Positions 35,135-42,716 of a stretch of 64,000 bases of DNA are shown here, one piece after another; within the stretch, counting starts at the first letter, position 1; the number at the start of each line of letters is the position of its first letter. Source of the stretch: Alloyangia pacifica (GTDB taxonomy: Bacteria; Pseudomonadota; Alphaproteobacteria; Rhodobacterales; Rhodobacteraceae). Below the pieces are notes generated by a model. That model ran no database searches, was not told the origin of the DNA, and saw only the letters and a list, made by a program, of their open reading frames with translations. The translations under genes and the position numbers were made by a program. The DNA is taken from NCBI RefSeq assembly GCF_003111685.1, contig NZ_CP022190.1, forward strand, positions 1 to 64,000, given 5' to 3'.

Positions 35135-36655
35135 TCAGCCATCGACATGGGCCACCTCCATGTCATGCGCCCCACCCATCATCAGGCCGATCTTCTCGAT
35201 GTCGAGCTCTGCGACGGCGCGGGCGGGCGAGAGCCGGCCCTCGTTGAGCGCCGCGAAGCGGTCCGAGATCTCCATCAGCTCGTCGAGGTCCTGGCTGATG
35301 ACGATGATCGCCGCGCCCTTGGCGGCCAGATCGAGCAGCGCCTGGCGGATCGCGGCGGCCGCAGCTGCGTCGACGCCCCAGGTCGGCTGGTTGACGATGA
35401 AGACGTCGGGGTTTTGCAGGATTTCCCGCCCGACGACGAATTTCTGCAGGTTGCCGCCCGACAGCGCCCGCGCCGCGGTGCCCGGCCCGGGGGTGCGCAC
35501 GTCGAAGCGCTCGATGACCGTCTCGGCGAAGCTCTTTGACTTGCCCCAGTCGATGAATCCGCCCTGCACCAGCCCCTCGCGGCGCGCGCCGGTGAGCACG
35601 GCGTTCTCGGTCAGGCTCATGTTGGGCGCCGCGGCATGGCCGAGCCGTTCCTCGGGCCCCGACAGCAGACCGGCGTCACGGCGCGCGATGGGGCCGAGGC
35701 GGCTCACGTCCTGCCCCTTGAAGAAGACCGTGCCCGCCGGCGCCAGCCGCTCGCCGGAGAGCGCCATCAAGAGCTCGTCCTGGCCGTTGCCGGCAACCCC
35801 GCCGATGCCCAGCACCTCGCCGGCGCGAACCTCGAGCGAGACCTCGCGCAGCGGCGTGCCGAAGGCACCCGGTGCGGGCAGCGAAAGCCCCTCGGTGCGC
35901 AGCAGCACCTCGCCCTTCTCGCCCGCCCGTGCCTCGGGGGCGTTGAAGCTCGAGCCGACCATCAGCTCGGCCATCTGCCGGGCGGTGACTTCGCGCGGGG
36001 TGCAGGTGCCGACGTTCTTGCCGAGCCGCAGGATCGTCGCCTCGTCGCAGAGCGCGCGGATCTCCTCGAGCTTGTGCGAGATGTAGAGGATCGAGGTGCC
36101 CTCGGCGCGCAGCTTGTTCAGCGTCTGAAAGAGGATCTCCACCTCCTGCGGGGTCAGAACCGAGGTCGGCTCGTCCATGATCAGCAGGCGCGGGTTCTGC
36201 AGCAGACAGCGGATGATCTCGACGCGCTGGCGCTCGCCCGCCGAGAGCGTGCCGACGGTGCGCGTGGGATCGAGCGGCAGCCCATAGGTTTCCGAGACCT
36301 CGCGGATCTGCCGCGCAAGGTCGCGCGGCTTCGGCGGGTTCTCCATCCCGAGCGCCACGTTCTCGGCCACGTCCAGCGCCTCGAAGAGCGAGAAGTGCTG
36401 GAACACCATGGCCACGCCCGAACGGCGCGCGTCCGACGGCTTGCCGGGCGCATAGACCGCGCCATCGAGCACCATCTCGCCCGCGTCGGGCTTCACCAGC
36501 CCGAAGATCATCTTCACCAGCGTCGATTTGCCTGCGCCGTTCTCGCCGAGCAGCGCATGGATCTCGCCCTTGCCGATGTCGAAGGAGACATCGTCATTGG
36601 CCACGACGCCGGGGTAGGCCTTGGTCAGGCCCCGGATGCTGAGGAGTGTAGCCAC
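35135..36655 (-). CDS. ABC transporter ATP-binding protein with two ABC domains (BMP-type nucleoside importer)
   Basis: 506 residues from a GTG at 36655 (reads VATLLSIRGLTKAYPG), preceded by GGGGACGGGACGGC. The first ABC has GENGAGKSTLVK, the signature LSAGERQRVEI and LLIMDEPTSVLTPQEV. The second has a degenerate Walker A (GVAGNGQDELLMAL), LSGGNLQKFVVGREI and DVFIVNQPTWGVD. This duplicated, partly degenerate layout is typical of sugar/nucleoside ATPases (RbsA/YufO type). The start lies inside xdhC (31-base overlap), tying the importer to the xanthine dehydrogenase genes. Confidence 0.93.
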   Translation of the reverse strand: MATLLSIRGLTKAYPGVVANDDVSFDIGKGEIHALLGENGAGKSTLVKMIFGLVKPDAGEMVLDGAVYAPGKPSDARRSGVAMVFQHFSLFEALDVAENVALGMENPPKPRDLARQIREVSETYGLPLDPTRTVGTLSAGERQRVEIIRCLLQNPRLLIMDEPTSVLTPQEVEILFQTLNKLRAEGTSILYISHKLEEIRALCDEATILRLGKNVGTCTPREVTARQMAELMVGSSFNAPEARAGEKGEVLLRTEGLSLPAPGAFGTPLREVSLEVRAGEVLGIGGVAGNGQDELLMALSGERLAPAGTVFFKGQDVSRLGPIARRDAGLLSGPEERLGHAAAPNMSLTENAVLTGARREGLVQGGFIDWGKSKSFAETVIERFDVRTPGPGTAARALSGGNLQKFVVGREILQNPDVFIVNQPTWGVDAAAAAAIRQALLDLAAKGAAIIVISQDLDELMEISDRFAALNEGRLSPARAVAELDIEKIGLMMGGAHDMEVAHVDG

Positions 36656-37572
36656 GCCGTCCCGTCCCCTTTTTTCTGCCCCAATAGCTGTCCGGCCACG
36701 CCGATGGCAATCGCCTGCGGGTGACGCCCGTATGTTTTTTGACCAATAGGACAAGAAATGCGAGCTATTTGGGCATCTGCATGACCCAACGTTCTGAGCC
36801 GGCTGCGGAAACGCGCCCATTTGGTCTCCGACCCGATCAGCCCGGCGAAGGCAAACCCATGGGTCAGCAGCGCATGGCAGAGCTGCAGGTCGATCTCGTG
36901 GCTGTAGGTGAGGATGAGATGCTCGGCCTCTTGCGGCGCGTGGCGCACCGCGCGTGCCGGATCGGCGGCGGGCAGCAGGGTGACGCCCGGCGGCACCGCC
37001 TCGGGGAAGCGCTCGGGCGCGGTGTCGACCCAGGTGATCGCCAGCTCTGGGAGTGGCGCCATGACCTCTACCAGGGCCCGGCCGACATGGCCCGCGCCCC
37101 AGATCCACAGCTGCCGGGCGGGCCGCGCCAGCGGCTCGACCATCCAGCCCTGCACAAGCTGCGGCTCGGGCGCGCGACCCTGCGCGCGGGCGCGATCGAT
37201 CAGCCGTTGCACCGCGAGCGGGCGCGCGCCCTGCCCGCGTGCAACGATCTCCTGCCCCTCCAGCGCCGCGACGGCCGCGGCGTCGAACACCTCGGTCCAG
37301 AGCACCACGGCACCGCCGCAGCATTGCCCCAGCCCCGGCCCCAGCGGATGGCGGGTGAGCCCCGGGCCACGCAGCGCCTGCTCCGCGGCCATGAGTTCCA
37401 GCGCGCCGCCGCCGATGGTGCCGCTCTGGCGCAGCTTGCCGTCCTCATCCCAGACCAGCATGGCGCAGCCGACCTCGCGCGGGGCCGAGCCCGAGACCTC
37501 GGCGATCACCACGCGGGCGACACGCCCATGCGCGGCGACAGCAGCCTTCAGCTCGGCAAGGTCAAACCCCAT
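36625..37572 (-). CDS. xdhC: Xanthine dehydrogenase accessory protein XdhC
   Basis: 315 residues. XdhC binds molybdenum cofactor, aids its sulfuration and inserts it into xanthine dehydrogenase. Features are the N-terminal XdhC/CoxI motif VIAEVSGSAPREVGCAM, GTIGGGALE, LGPGLGQCCGGAVVL with the conserved cysteine pair, and the C-terminal Rossmann-like part (LWIWGAGHVGRALVEV, GLIGSETKWARFRSRL). It overlaps xdhB by 11 bases upstream and the ABC ATPase gene by 31 bases downstream. Confidence 0.95.
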   Translation of the reverse strand: MGFDLAELKAAVAAHGRVARVVIAEVSGSAPREVGCAMLVWDEDGKLRQSGTIGGGALELMAAEQALRGPGLTRHPLGPGLGQCCGGAVVLWTEVFDAAAVAALEGQEIVARGQGARPLAVQRLIDRARAQGRAPEPQLVQGWMVEPLARPARQLWIWGAGHVGRALVEVMAPLPELAITWVDTAPERFPEAVPPGVTLLPAADPARAVRHAPQEAEHLILTYSHEIDLQLCHALLTHGFAFAGLIGSETKWARFRSRLRTLGHADAQIARISCPIGQKTYGRHPQAIAIGVAGQLLGQKKGDGTAWLHSSASGA

Positions 37573-40069
37573 GGCGCAGCCTCCGTACTGCGGCCAGCAG
37601 GTTCTCCGGCGTCGCCGGGGCGATTAGGTCGGGATAGTCGTCGCCGCAGGAGGCCACCGCGTCCGACAGCGCCAGGAAGGCCGAGATGCCCAGCATGAAG
37701 GGCGGCTCGCCGACGGCCTTGGAACGGTAGATGGTCTCCTCGAGGTTGCGCCCGTCCCAGAGCGCCACGTTGAACACCTCGGGCCGGTCCGAGCAGGCGG
37801 GGATCTTGTAGGTCGAGGGGGCATGGGTGCGCAGCGCGCCCTTGTCGTCCCAGACCAGTTCCTCGGTGGTCAGCCAGCCCGCGCCCTGCACGTAGCCGCC
37901 CTCGATCTGCCCGATGTCCAGCGCCGGGTTCAGCGAGGCCCCGCAGTCGTGCAGGATGTCGGCGCGCAGGATGCGGTTCTCGCCGGTCAGCGTGTCGAGC
38001 ACCACCTCGGTCACCGCCGCGCCATAGGCGAAGTAGAAGAACGGCCGCCCCTGCCCGCGGATGCGGTCCCAATCGACCTTGGGCGTCTTGTAATAGCCCG
38101 TCGACGACAGCGACACGCGCCCCTGGTAGCAGAGCACCGCCGCCTCCTCGAAGGGGATGTCGGTGCCGCCGACATGCACCCTGCCGCCCTCGAAGCGGAC
38201 GTTCCCGGGCAGGTCCTGGTGCAGCTCGGCCAAATGCGCGGCCATGCGGTCGCGGATCGTGTCACAGGCCGCCTTCACCGCCATGCCGTTGAGGTCCGAG
38301 CCCGAAGAGGCCGCCGTGGCCGAGGTGTTGGGCACCTTGCCGGTGTCGGTGGCGGTGATCTTCACCATCTCGAGCGGCACGCCGAAGCGCGCGGCGGCCA
38401 CCTGCGCGACCTTCTGGAACAGGCCCTGCCCCATCTCGGTACCCCCATGGTTGAGCTGGATCGAACCGTCCTGGTAGACGTGCACCAGCGCCCCGGCCTG
38501 GTTGAGATGGGTCAGCGTGAAGGAGATGCCGAACTTCACCGGCGAGATGGCAAGCCCTTTCTTGAGCGCCGGGTTCCTCTCGTTCCACGCATCCACCGCC
38601 TTGCGCCGCGCCGCGTAGTCGCTGGTCTCAGCCAGCTTCGCGGTCATCGCGCCGAGGATGAAATCCTCGACCGGCTGGCCATAGTGGGTCATCTGCGGCG
38701 CGTCCGGGACAGGTGGCGCCGAGGGCGCGGCCGGCGCGTCGCCTGCGCCGGCGAGCGCCCCGCGCGAGGCGAGATCGTCGCTGTCGTCATGCGCCAGCGG
38801 CTCTGTCCCCGCGGGGACACCCTTGGCCGACGTCCCCGCGAGGACGCTCTCCTCTGCCGTCCCTGCGGGGACGCTTTCCGCTGCCGTCCCTGCGGGGGCA
38901 GTTTCCGCTGCCGCCCCTGCGGGGGCGAGGTCGGCATAATAGTTGCGGCGGCGCAGTTCCAGCGGGTCGATCTTCAGGTGGTGGGCGACGTGATCCATCA
39001 CCCGTTCGATGCCGAAGAGGCCCTGCGGACCGCCGAAGCCGCGGTAGGCGGTGGCGCTTTGCATGTTGGTCTTCAGCCGGTGGCTCTCGACCCGCAGCGC
39101 CGGGATGTCATAGGCGTTGTCGGCATGCAGCATGGCGCGGTCGGCCACGGCGAGCGACAGGTCCTGCGCCCAACCGCAGCGTGTGTACTGCCGGAAGTCC
39201 ACCGCCTGCAGGCGACCCGTCTCGTCGAAGCCGACGGTGTAGTCGATCCGGAAGTCGTGCCGTTTGCCGGTGATCATCATGTCGTCGTCGCGGTCGTAGC
39301 GCATTTTCGCCGGACGCCTGGTTTCCGAGGCCGCGACGGCGCAGGCGATGGCCAGCGCATTGCCCTGGCTTTCCTTGCCGCCGAAGCCGCCGCCCATGCG
39401 CCGGGTCTCGACCCGCACGGCATGCATCGGCAGGTGCAGCGCGTGGGCGACCTTGTGCTGGATCTCGGTGGGATGCTGGGTGGAGCTGGCAACCACCAGA
39501 TCTCCGTTCTCCTGCGGCATCACCAGCGCTGCCTGCCCCTCGAGGTAGAAATGCTCTTGCCCGCCCATTTCGAGCGAGCCTTCAAGCGTGATCGGTGCGG
39601 CTTTCAGCGCTTCGGCAGCATCGCCCTTTTCCCAGATGCGCGGGCCCTCCTCGAAGCGGCTGTCCGCCGCCAGCGCCTGTTCGATGGTGAGGATCGGCTC
39701 GTGCTGCTCGTAGGTGATCCTAGCCAGCCGTGCAGCCTTGCGCGCGGCAAGGTGGCTCGTTGCGGCCACCATGAAAATCTGCTGCCCGAGGTAGTGGATG
39801 GTCCCGTCCGAAAGCAGCGGCTCGTCGTGCAGCGAGGCCGAGCAGTCGCAGTCCGAGGGCAGGTCCTTGGCCTCCCAGACCTTCACCACGCCGGGGGCGG
39901 CACGGACGGCGCCGAGGTCGATCGCGGTGATCCTGCCCGCCGCGATGGTCGACAGGCCAAAGGCGAGGTGCAGGCAGTCCGCCGGCACCGGGATGTCGTC
40001 GATGTAGCGGGCCTTGCCCGAGACATGCAGCGGGGCCGCGTCATGCGGCAGCGGTTTGGAGACGCTCAT
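37562..40069 (-). CDS. xdhB: Xanthine dehydrogenase, molybdopterin-binding large subunit XdhB
   Basis: Oxidises hypoxanthine/xanthine to urate; cytoplasmic, with XdhA. 835 residues. Moco-binding features are RRMGGGFGGKESQ, TAYRGFGGPQG, NHGGTEMGQGLFQKV and, near the end, the catalytic Glu segment SKAVGEPPFMLGIS. Family members are usually about 770-790 residues. The excess comes from a low-complexity insert at residues about 375-450, after LELRRRNYYAD and before MTHYGQPVEDFI, which contains five 9-residue repeats coded by a 27-bp tandem repeat. It starts within an ATGA overlap with xdhA. Confidence 0.95.
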   Translation of the reverse strand: MSVSKPLPHDAAPLHVSGKARYIDDIPVPADCLHLAFGLSTIAAGRITAIDLGAVRAAPGVVKVWEAKDLPSDCDCSASLHDEPLLSDGTIHYLGQQIFMVAATSHLAARKAARLARITYEQHEPILTIEQALAADSRFEEGPRIWEKGDAAEALKAAPITLEGSLEMGGQEHFYLEGQAALVMPQENGDLVVASSTQHPTEIQHKVAHALHLPMHAVRVETRRMGGGFGGKESQGNALAIACAVAASETRRPAKMRYDRDDDMMITGKRHDFRIDYTVGFDETGRLQAVDFRQYTRCGWAQDLSLAVADRAMLHADNAYDIPALRVESHRLKTNMQSATAYRGFGGPQGLFGIERVMDHVAHHLKIDPLELRRRNYYADLAPAGAAAETAPAGTAAESVPAGTAEESVLAGTSAKGVPAGTEPLAHDDSDDLASRGALAGAGDAPAAPSAPPVPDAPQMTHYGQPVEDFILGAMTAKLAETSDYAARRKAVDAWNERNPALKKGLAISPVKFGISFTLTHLNQAGALVHVYQDGSIQLNHGGTEMGQGLFQKVAQVAAARFGVPLEMVKITATDTGKVPNTSATAASSGSDLNGMAVKAACDTIRDRMAAHLAELHQDLPGNVRFEGGRVHVGGTDIPFEEAAVLCYQGRVSLSSTGYYKTPKVDWDRIRGQGRPFFYFAYGAAVTEVVLDTLTGENRILRADILHDCGASLNPALDIGQIEGGYVQGAGWLTTEELVWDDKGALRTHAPSTYKIPACSDRPEVFNVALWDGRNLEETIYRSKAVGEPPFMLGISAFLALSDAVASCGDDYPDLIAPATPENLLAAVRRLRHGV
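38805..38939 (-). repeat. 27-bp tandem repeat, five units, in frame within xdhB
   Basis: The GTCCC/GCCCC block recurs at 38805, 38832, 38859, 38886 and 38913, a perfect 27-base period. The core of most units is near-palindromic (GTCCCCGCGGGGAC, GTCCCTGCGGGGAC). Because 27 is a multiple of three the gene stays open, giving 9-residue units of the type VPAGTAEES, VPAGTEPLA and APAGTAAES. The array looks like an expanded palindromic minisatellite in a surface loop. Confidence 0.9.
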
Positions 40070-41445
40070 GCCCGCACCCCGCGCACATCGGTGGCCACGC
40101 CGAGATCGGCGATCAGGTAGCGGATCAGCATGTTGCGCGCGGCCTCCAGCCGGTAGCCGGCGCTGGCGCGCATGTCGCTCATCGGCTGATAGTCCGCGTC
40201 GAACTCCCTCGACGCCGCCATCACCGTATCCTCGGTCCAGGGCTTGCCGATCAGCGCCTGCTCGACATGGGGGGCGCGCTTGGGTGTTCCGGCCATGCCG
40301 CCAAAGGCGATGCGGGCCTCGGTCACCCTGTCGTTCTCGACTTCGATCCAGAAGGCGCCGCAGGCGGCCGAGATGTCCTGATCGAAGCGCTTGGAGAGCT
40401 TGTAGACCCGCAGCCGGTCCGCCTTGCGCGGGATCGTCACCGCCTCGACGAACTCGCCGGGCTGGCGGTCCTGCTTGCCGTAGTCGAGGAAGAAGTTCTC
40501 GATCGGCATGTCGCGCCGGGTGCCTCCCTTGCGCAGGTGCAGCGTCGCGCCGAGCGCGATGAGCGCGGGCGGGTTGTCCCCGATGGGCGAGCCATTGGCG
40601 ATATTGCCGCCGATCGTCGCCGCCGCCCTCACTTGTGCCGAGCCGTAGCGGCGCAGCATTTCGGCATAGCTGGGGTAATGGTCCTTCATCAGCGTGAGGA
40701 CGCGGTCCATGGTGACCCCCGCGCCGATGCGGATCGCCTCCTCCGAGACGTCGATCTGCTGCAGGTCAGCGCAGCGATGGAGGAAGATCACCTTGTCCAG
40801 CTCGCGCAGCTGCTTGGTCACCCAGAGGCCGACATCGGTGGCGCCCGCGACCAGCGTGGCGTCGGGGGTGGCCTCGTAAAGGCGCGCCAGCGCGTCGGCG
40901 GTTTCGGGCGCGGTCTCGGGAGCCGAAGCCAGAGCGGCGCGGTCCGACAGGAGATTTCCTTCGGCGCTCATCCACTCGGGCACGGGCGCGCTTGCCGCGG
41001 CCTCGGCGGCGCGGACGATGGGCGCGTAGCCGGTGCAGCGGCAGAGGTTGCCCGCCAGCGCGTCGTCGTGGCCGGTGTCGCCATTGAGATGCGCCGTGGC
41101 CATCGACACCACGAATCCGGGCGTGCAGAAGCCGCATTGCGAGCCGTGGTGATCGACCATTGCCTGCTGCACCGGGTGCGCCGTGCCGTCGGGGCCGGCG
41201 ATGCCCTCGACCGTGCGCAACGCCTTGCCGTGCAGCTGCGGCAGGAACAGGATGCAGGCGTTCACCGCCCGGCTGCCGCGCGCATCGGTGACCATCACCG
41301 TGCAGGCGCCGCAATCGCCCTCGTTGCAGCCCTCCTTGGTGCCCCGGAGCCCGCGCTCCTCGCGCAGCCAGTCGAGCGCCGTGCGCGTGGGAGACACGTC
41401 GCGCAGCACCACGCTTTCCCCGTTCAGAAGAAAGGAGATGTCCAT
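40066..41445 (-). CDS. xdhA: Xanthine dehydrogenase small subunit XdhA (2Fe-2S and FAD domains)
   Basis: 459 residues from ATG 41445 (MDISFLLNGESVVLRD). The N-terminal ferredoxin-like 2Fe-2S site is KEGCNEGDCGACTVMV; the second cluster uses SQCGFCTPGFVVSM and LCRCTGY. The C-terminal FAD_binding_5 and CO_deh_flav_C parts follow (LVAGATDVGLWVTKQ, TIGGNIANGSPIGD). It passes electrons from the Moco subunit to NAD. It is the first gene of the operon; the likely promoter is in 41446-41653. Eight codons upstream of this ATG are open but not family-like. Confidence 0.95.
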   Translation of the reverse strand: MDISFLLNGESVVLRDVSPTRTALDWLREERGLRGTKEGCNEGDCGACTVMVTDARGSRAVNACILFLPQLHGKALRTVEGIAGPDGTAHPVQQAMVDHHGSQCGFCTPGFVVSMATAHLNGDTGHDDALAGNLCRCTGYAPIVRAAEAAASAPVPEWMSAEGNLLSDRAALASAPETAPETADALARLYEATPDATLVAGATDVGLWVTKQLRELDKVIFLHRCADLQQIDVSEEAIRIGAGVTMDRVLTLMKDHYPSYAEMLRRYGSAQVRAAATIGGNIANGSPIGDNPPALIALGATLHLRKGGTRRDMPIENFFLDYGKQDRQPGEFVEAVTIPRKADRLRVYKLSKRFDQDISAACGAFWIEVENDRVTEARIAFGGMAGTPKRAPHVEQALIGKPWTEDTVMAASREFDADYQPMSDMRASAGYRLEAARNMLIRYLIADLGVATDVRGVRA

Positions 41446-41653
41446 TTTGATGACCCGCCGCCTTACCATTGATCATATCCCCGGTGCGCGCCCTCGATGC
41501 GGCGTAGAAGGCGCGCGGATTCTTGTCTCTTTGCCCCAACGCTAGGCGGCGGCTTTCCAGCTTGGCAAGAAAAATCTGCCCGTTTGGCAGGCAGACGCCA
41601 CGACAGAGGCGCAAATTTGCGCATGACCGCGCGGGGTTGCCGCCCTGCGGCGA
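41446..41653. other. Intergenic region upstream of xdhA
   Basis: 208 bases between xdhA and the end of the alpha/beta hydrolase gene. By position it should contain the promoter and operator of the xdh-BMP operon; no confident motif was identified. Confidence 0.4.
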
Positions 41654-42529
41654 TCAGCCCCCGGCAAGGAACTCCGCCAGCATCCGGCTCGCCGGGGCGT
41701 GGTTGAGGATGGTGTTGTGATCTCCCTCCTCAAAGACCTCGAGCCGCGCGCCGGGCATCGCCTCTGACAGCGCACAAGCACCCGCGACGGGGGCCGCGTA
41801 ATCGTGCCGCGCGTGGACCACCAGCGTCTCGCCGCGTCGGGCCATGGCTGGCGGCCGCCAGTCGGTTCCGGGATCATAGGGTGCGCAGAGCCGCGCCACC
41901 CCGGCTTCGAACTGCCCTAGCGCCGCGCCCTCCAGACCGTATTGCGTACCGCCCAGCCGGATCAGCGCCGGCAGATCGACCGGTGTCGAGATCAGGGCGG
42001 CGCGCGGGCAGGCAAGCCCCTCGCCCAGCGCGAAGAGCAGGCTGCGCGCGCCGACGCAATGGGCCCCGACGGCATCATAGGGACCGTGCTCGTCGAGGCA
42101 GAGGCGGATCGCGGGAACGATATCGGCAAGGCTGCAGAGCGTGCGAGCCGGGTGCAGGTGGCCCGGCAGGATCAGCAGGTCCACCGCCGCCCCAGCCCGG
42201 CGCAAGTCGCGCACCAGCCGGGAGAATTGCCGAACGTGACCGTCGTGTCCGGGCACGAGCAACACGCGCGGTGCCCCGCCGCGCAGGGCCGCGTGCCGCA
42301 ACAGGGCAGCCTCGGCGCCGAGCGGGACCAGTTCCGCCCCGTGGCGCGCGACATGGGCCGTGTCGAGATGCGAGGCGGGGCTGAGGTAGCGACGCGCAAG
42401 CAGCCGGCCGGTCAGCCTCGGTGCCAGCGCTGCGGCAAGATGCAGGGCCCGACGACGGGTCGATAGGGCGCCCCGGGGCGCGAGACGCTCCTGTGCCCCG
42501 CCCGTATACCCTTCGCTCCGCCGTGCCAT
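41654..42529 (-). CDS. Alpha/beta hydrolase with a cysteine in the nucleophile elbow
   Basis: 291 residues. Alpha/beta-hydrolase features are LLVPGHDGHVRQFSRLV (oxyanion side), a nucleophile elbow reading GAHCVGARSLL, a late Asp in VVHARHDYAAPV and His in EEGDHNTILN. The usual Ser of the elbow is Cys here, as in dienelactone hydrolase. A 60-residue N-terminal part (Arg/Ala-rich, TRRRALHLAAALAPRL) has no clear domain. It is 124 bases upstream of xdhA's operon region on the same strand and divergent from dnaE. Substrate unknown. Confidence 0.75.
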   Translation of the reverse strand: MARRSEGYTGGAQERLAPRGALSTRRRALHLAAALAPRLTGRLLARRYLSPASHLDTAHVARHGAELVPLGAEAALLRHAALRGGAPRVLLVPGHDGHVRQFSRLVRDLRRAGAAVDLLILPGHLHPARTLCSLADIVPAIRLCLDEHGPYDAVGAHCVGARSLLFALGEGLACPRAALISTPVDLPALIRLGGTQYGLEGAALGQFEAGVARLCAPYDPGTDWRPPAMARRGETLVVHARHDYAAPVAGACALSEAMPGARLEVFEEGDHNTILNHAPASRMLAEFLAGG

Positions 42530-42716
42530 GCCGATCTTTCGCTCACTCGTACCGCGCTCCCGCCTTCAGGATTGCGCCATCAACGGCGCCGCGACAATTC
42601 ACTTTCTCCGGGAATTTGCCTTGCTTTCTAAATGAGGTAAGCCTGCATCACCCTGGGCGCGCGCACCGCCACGCGGGGGCTTTCGCCGCCCGCCGCCGCG
42701 CAATACTCTAAGCGCC

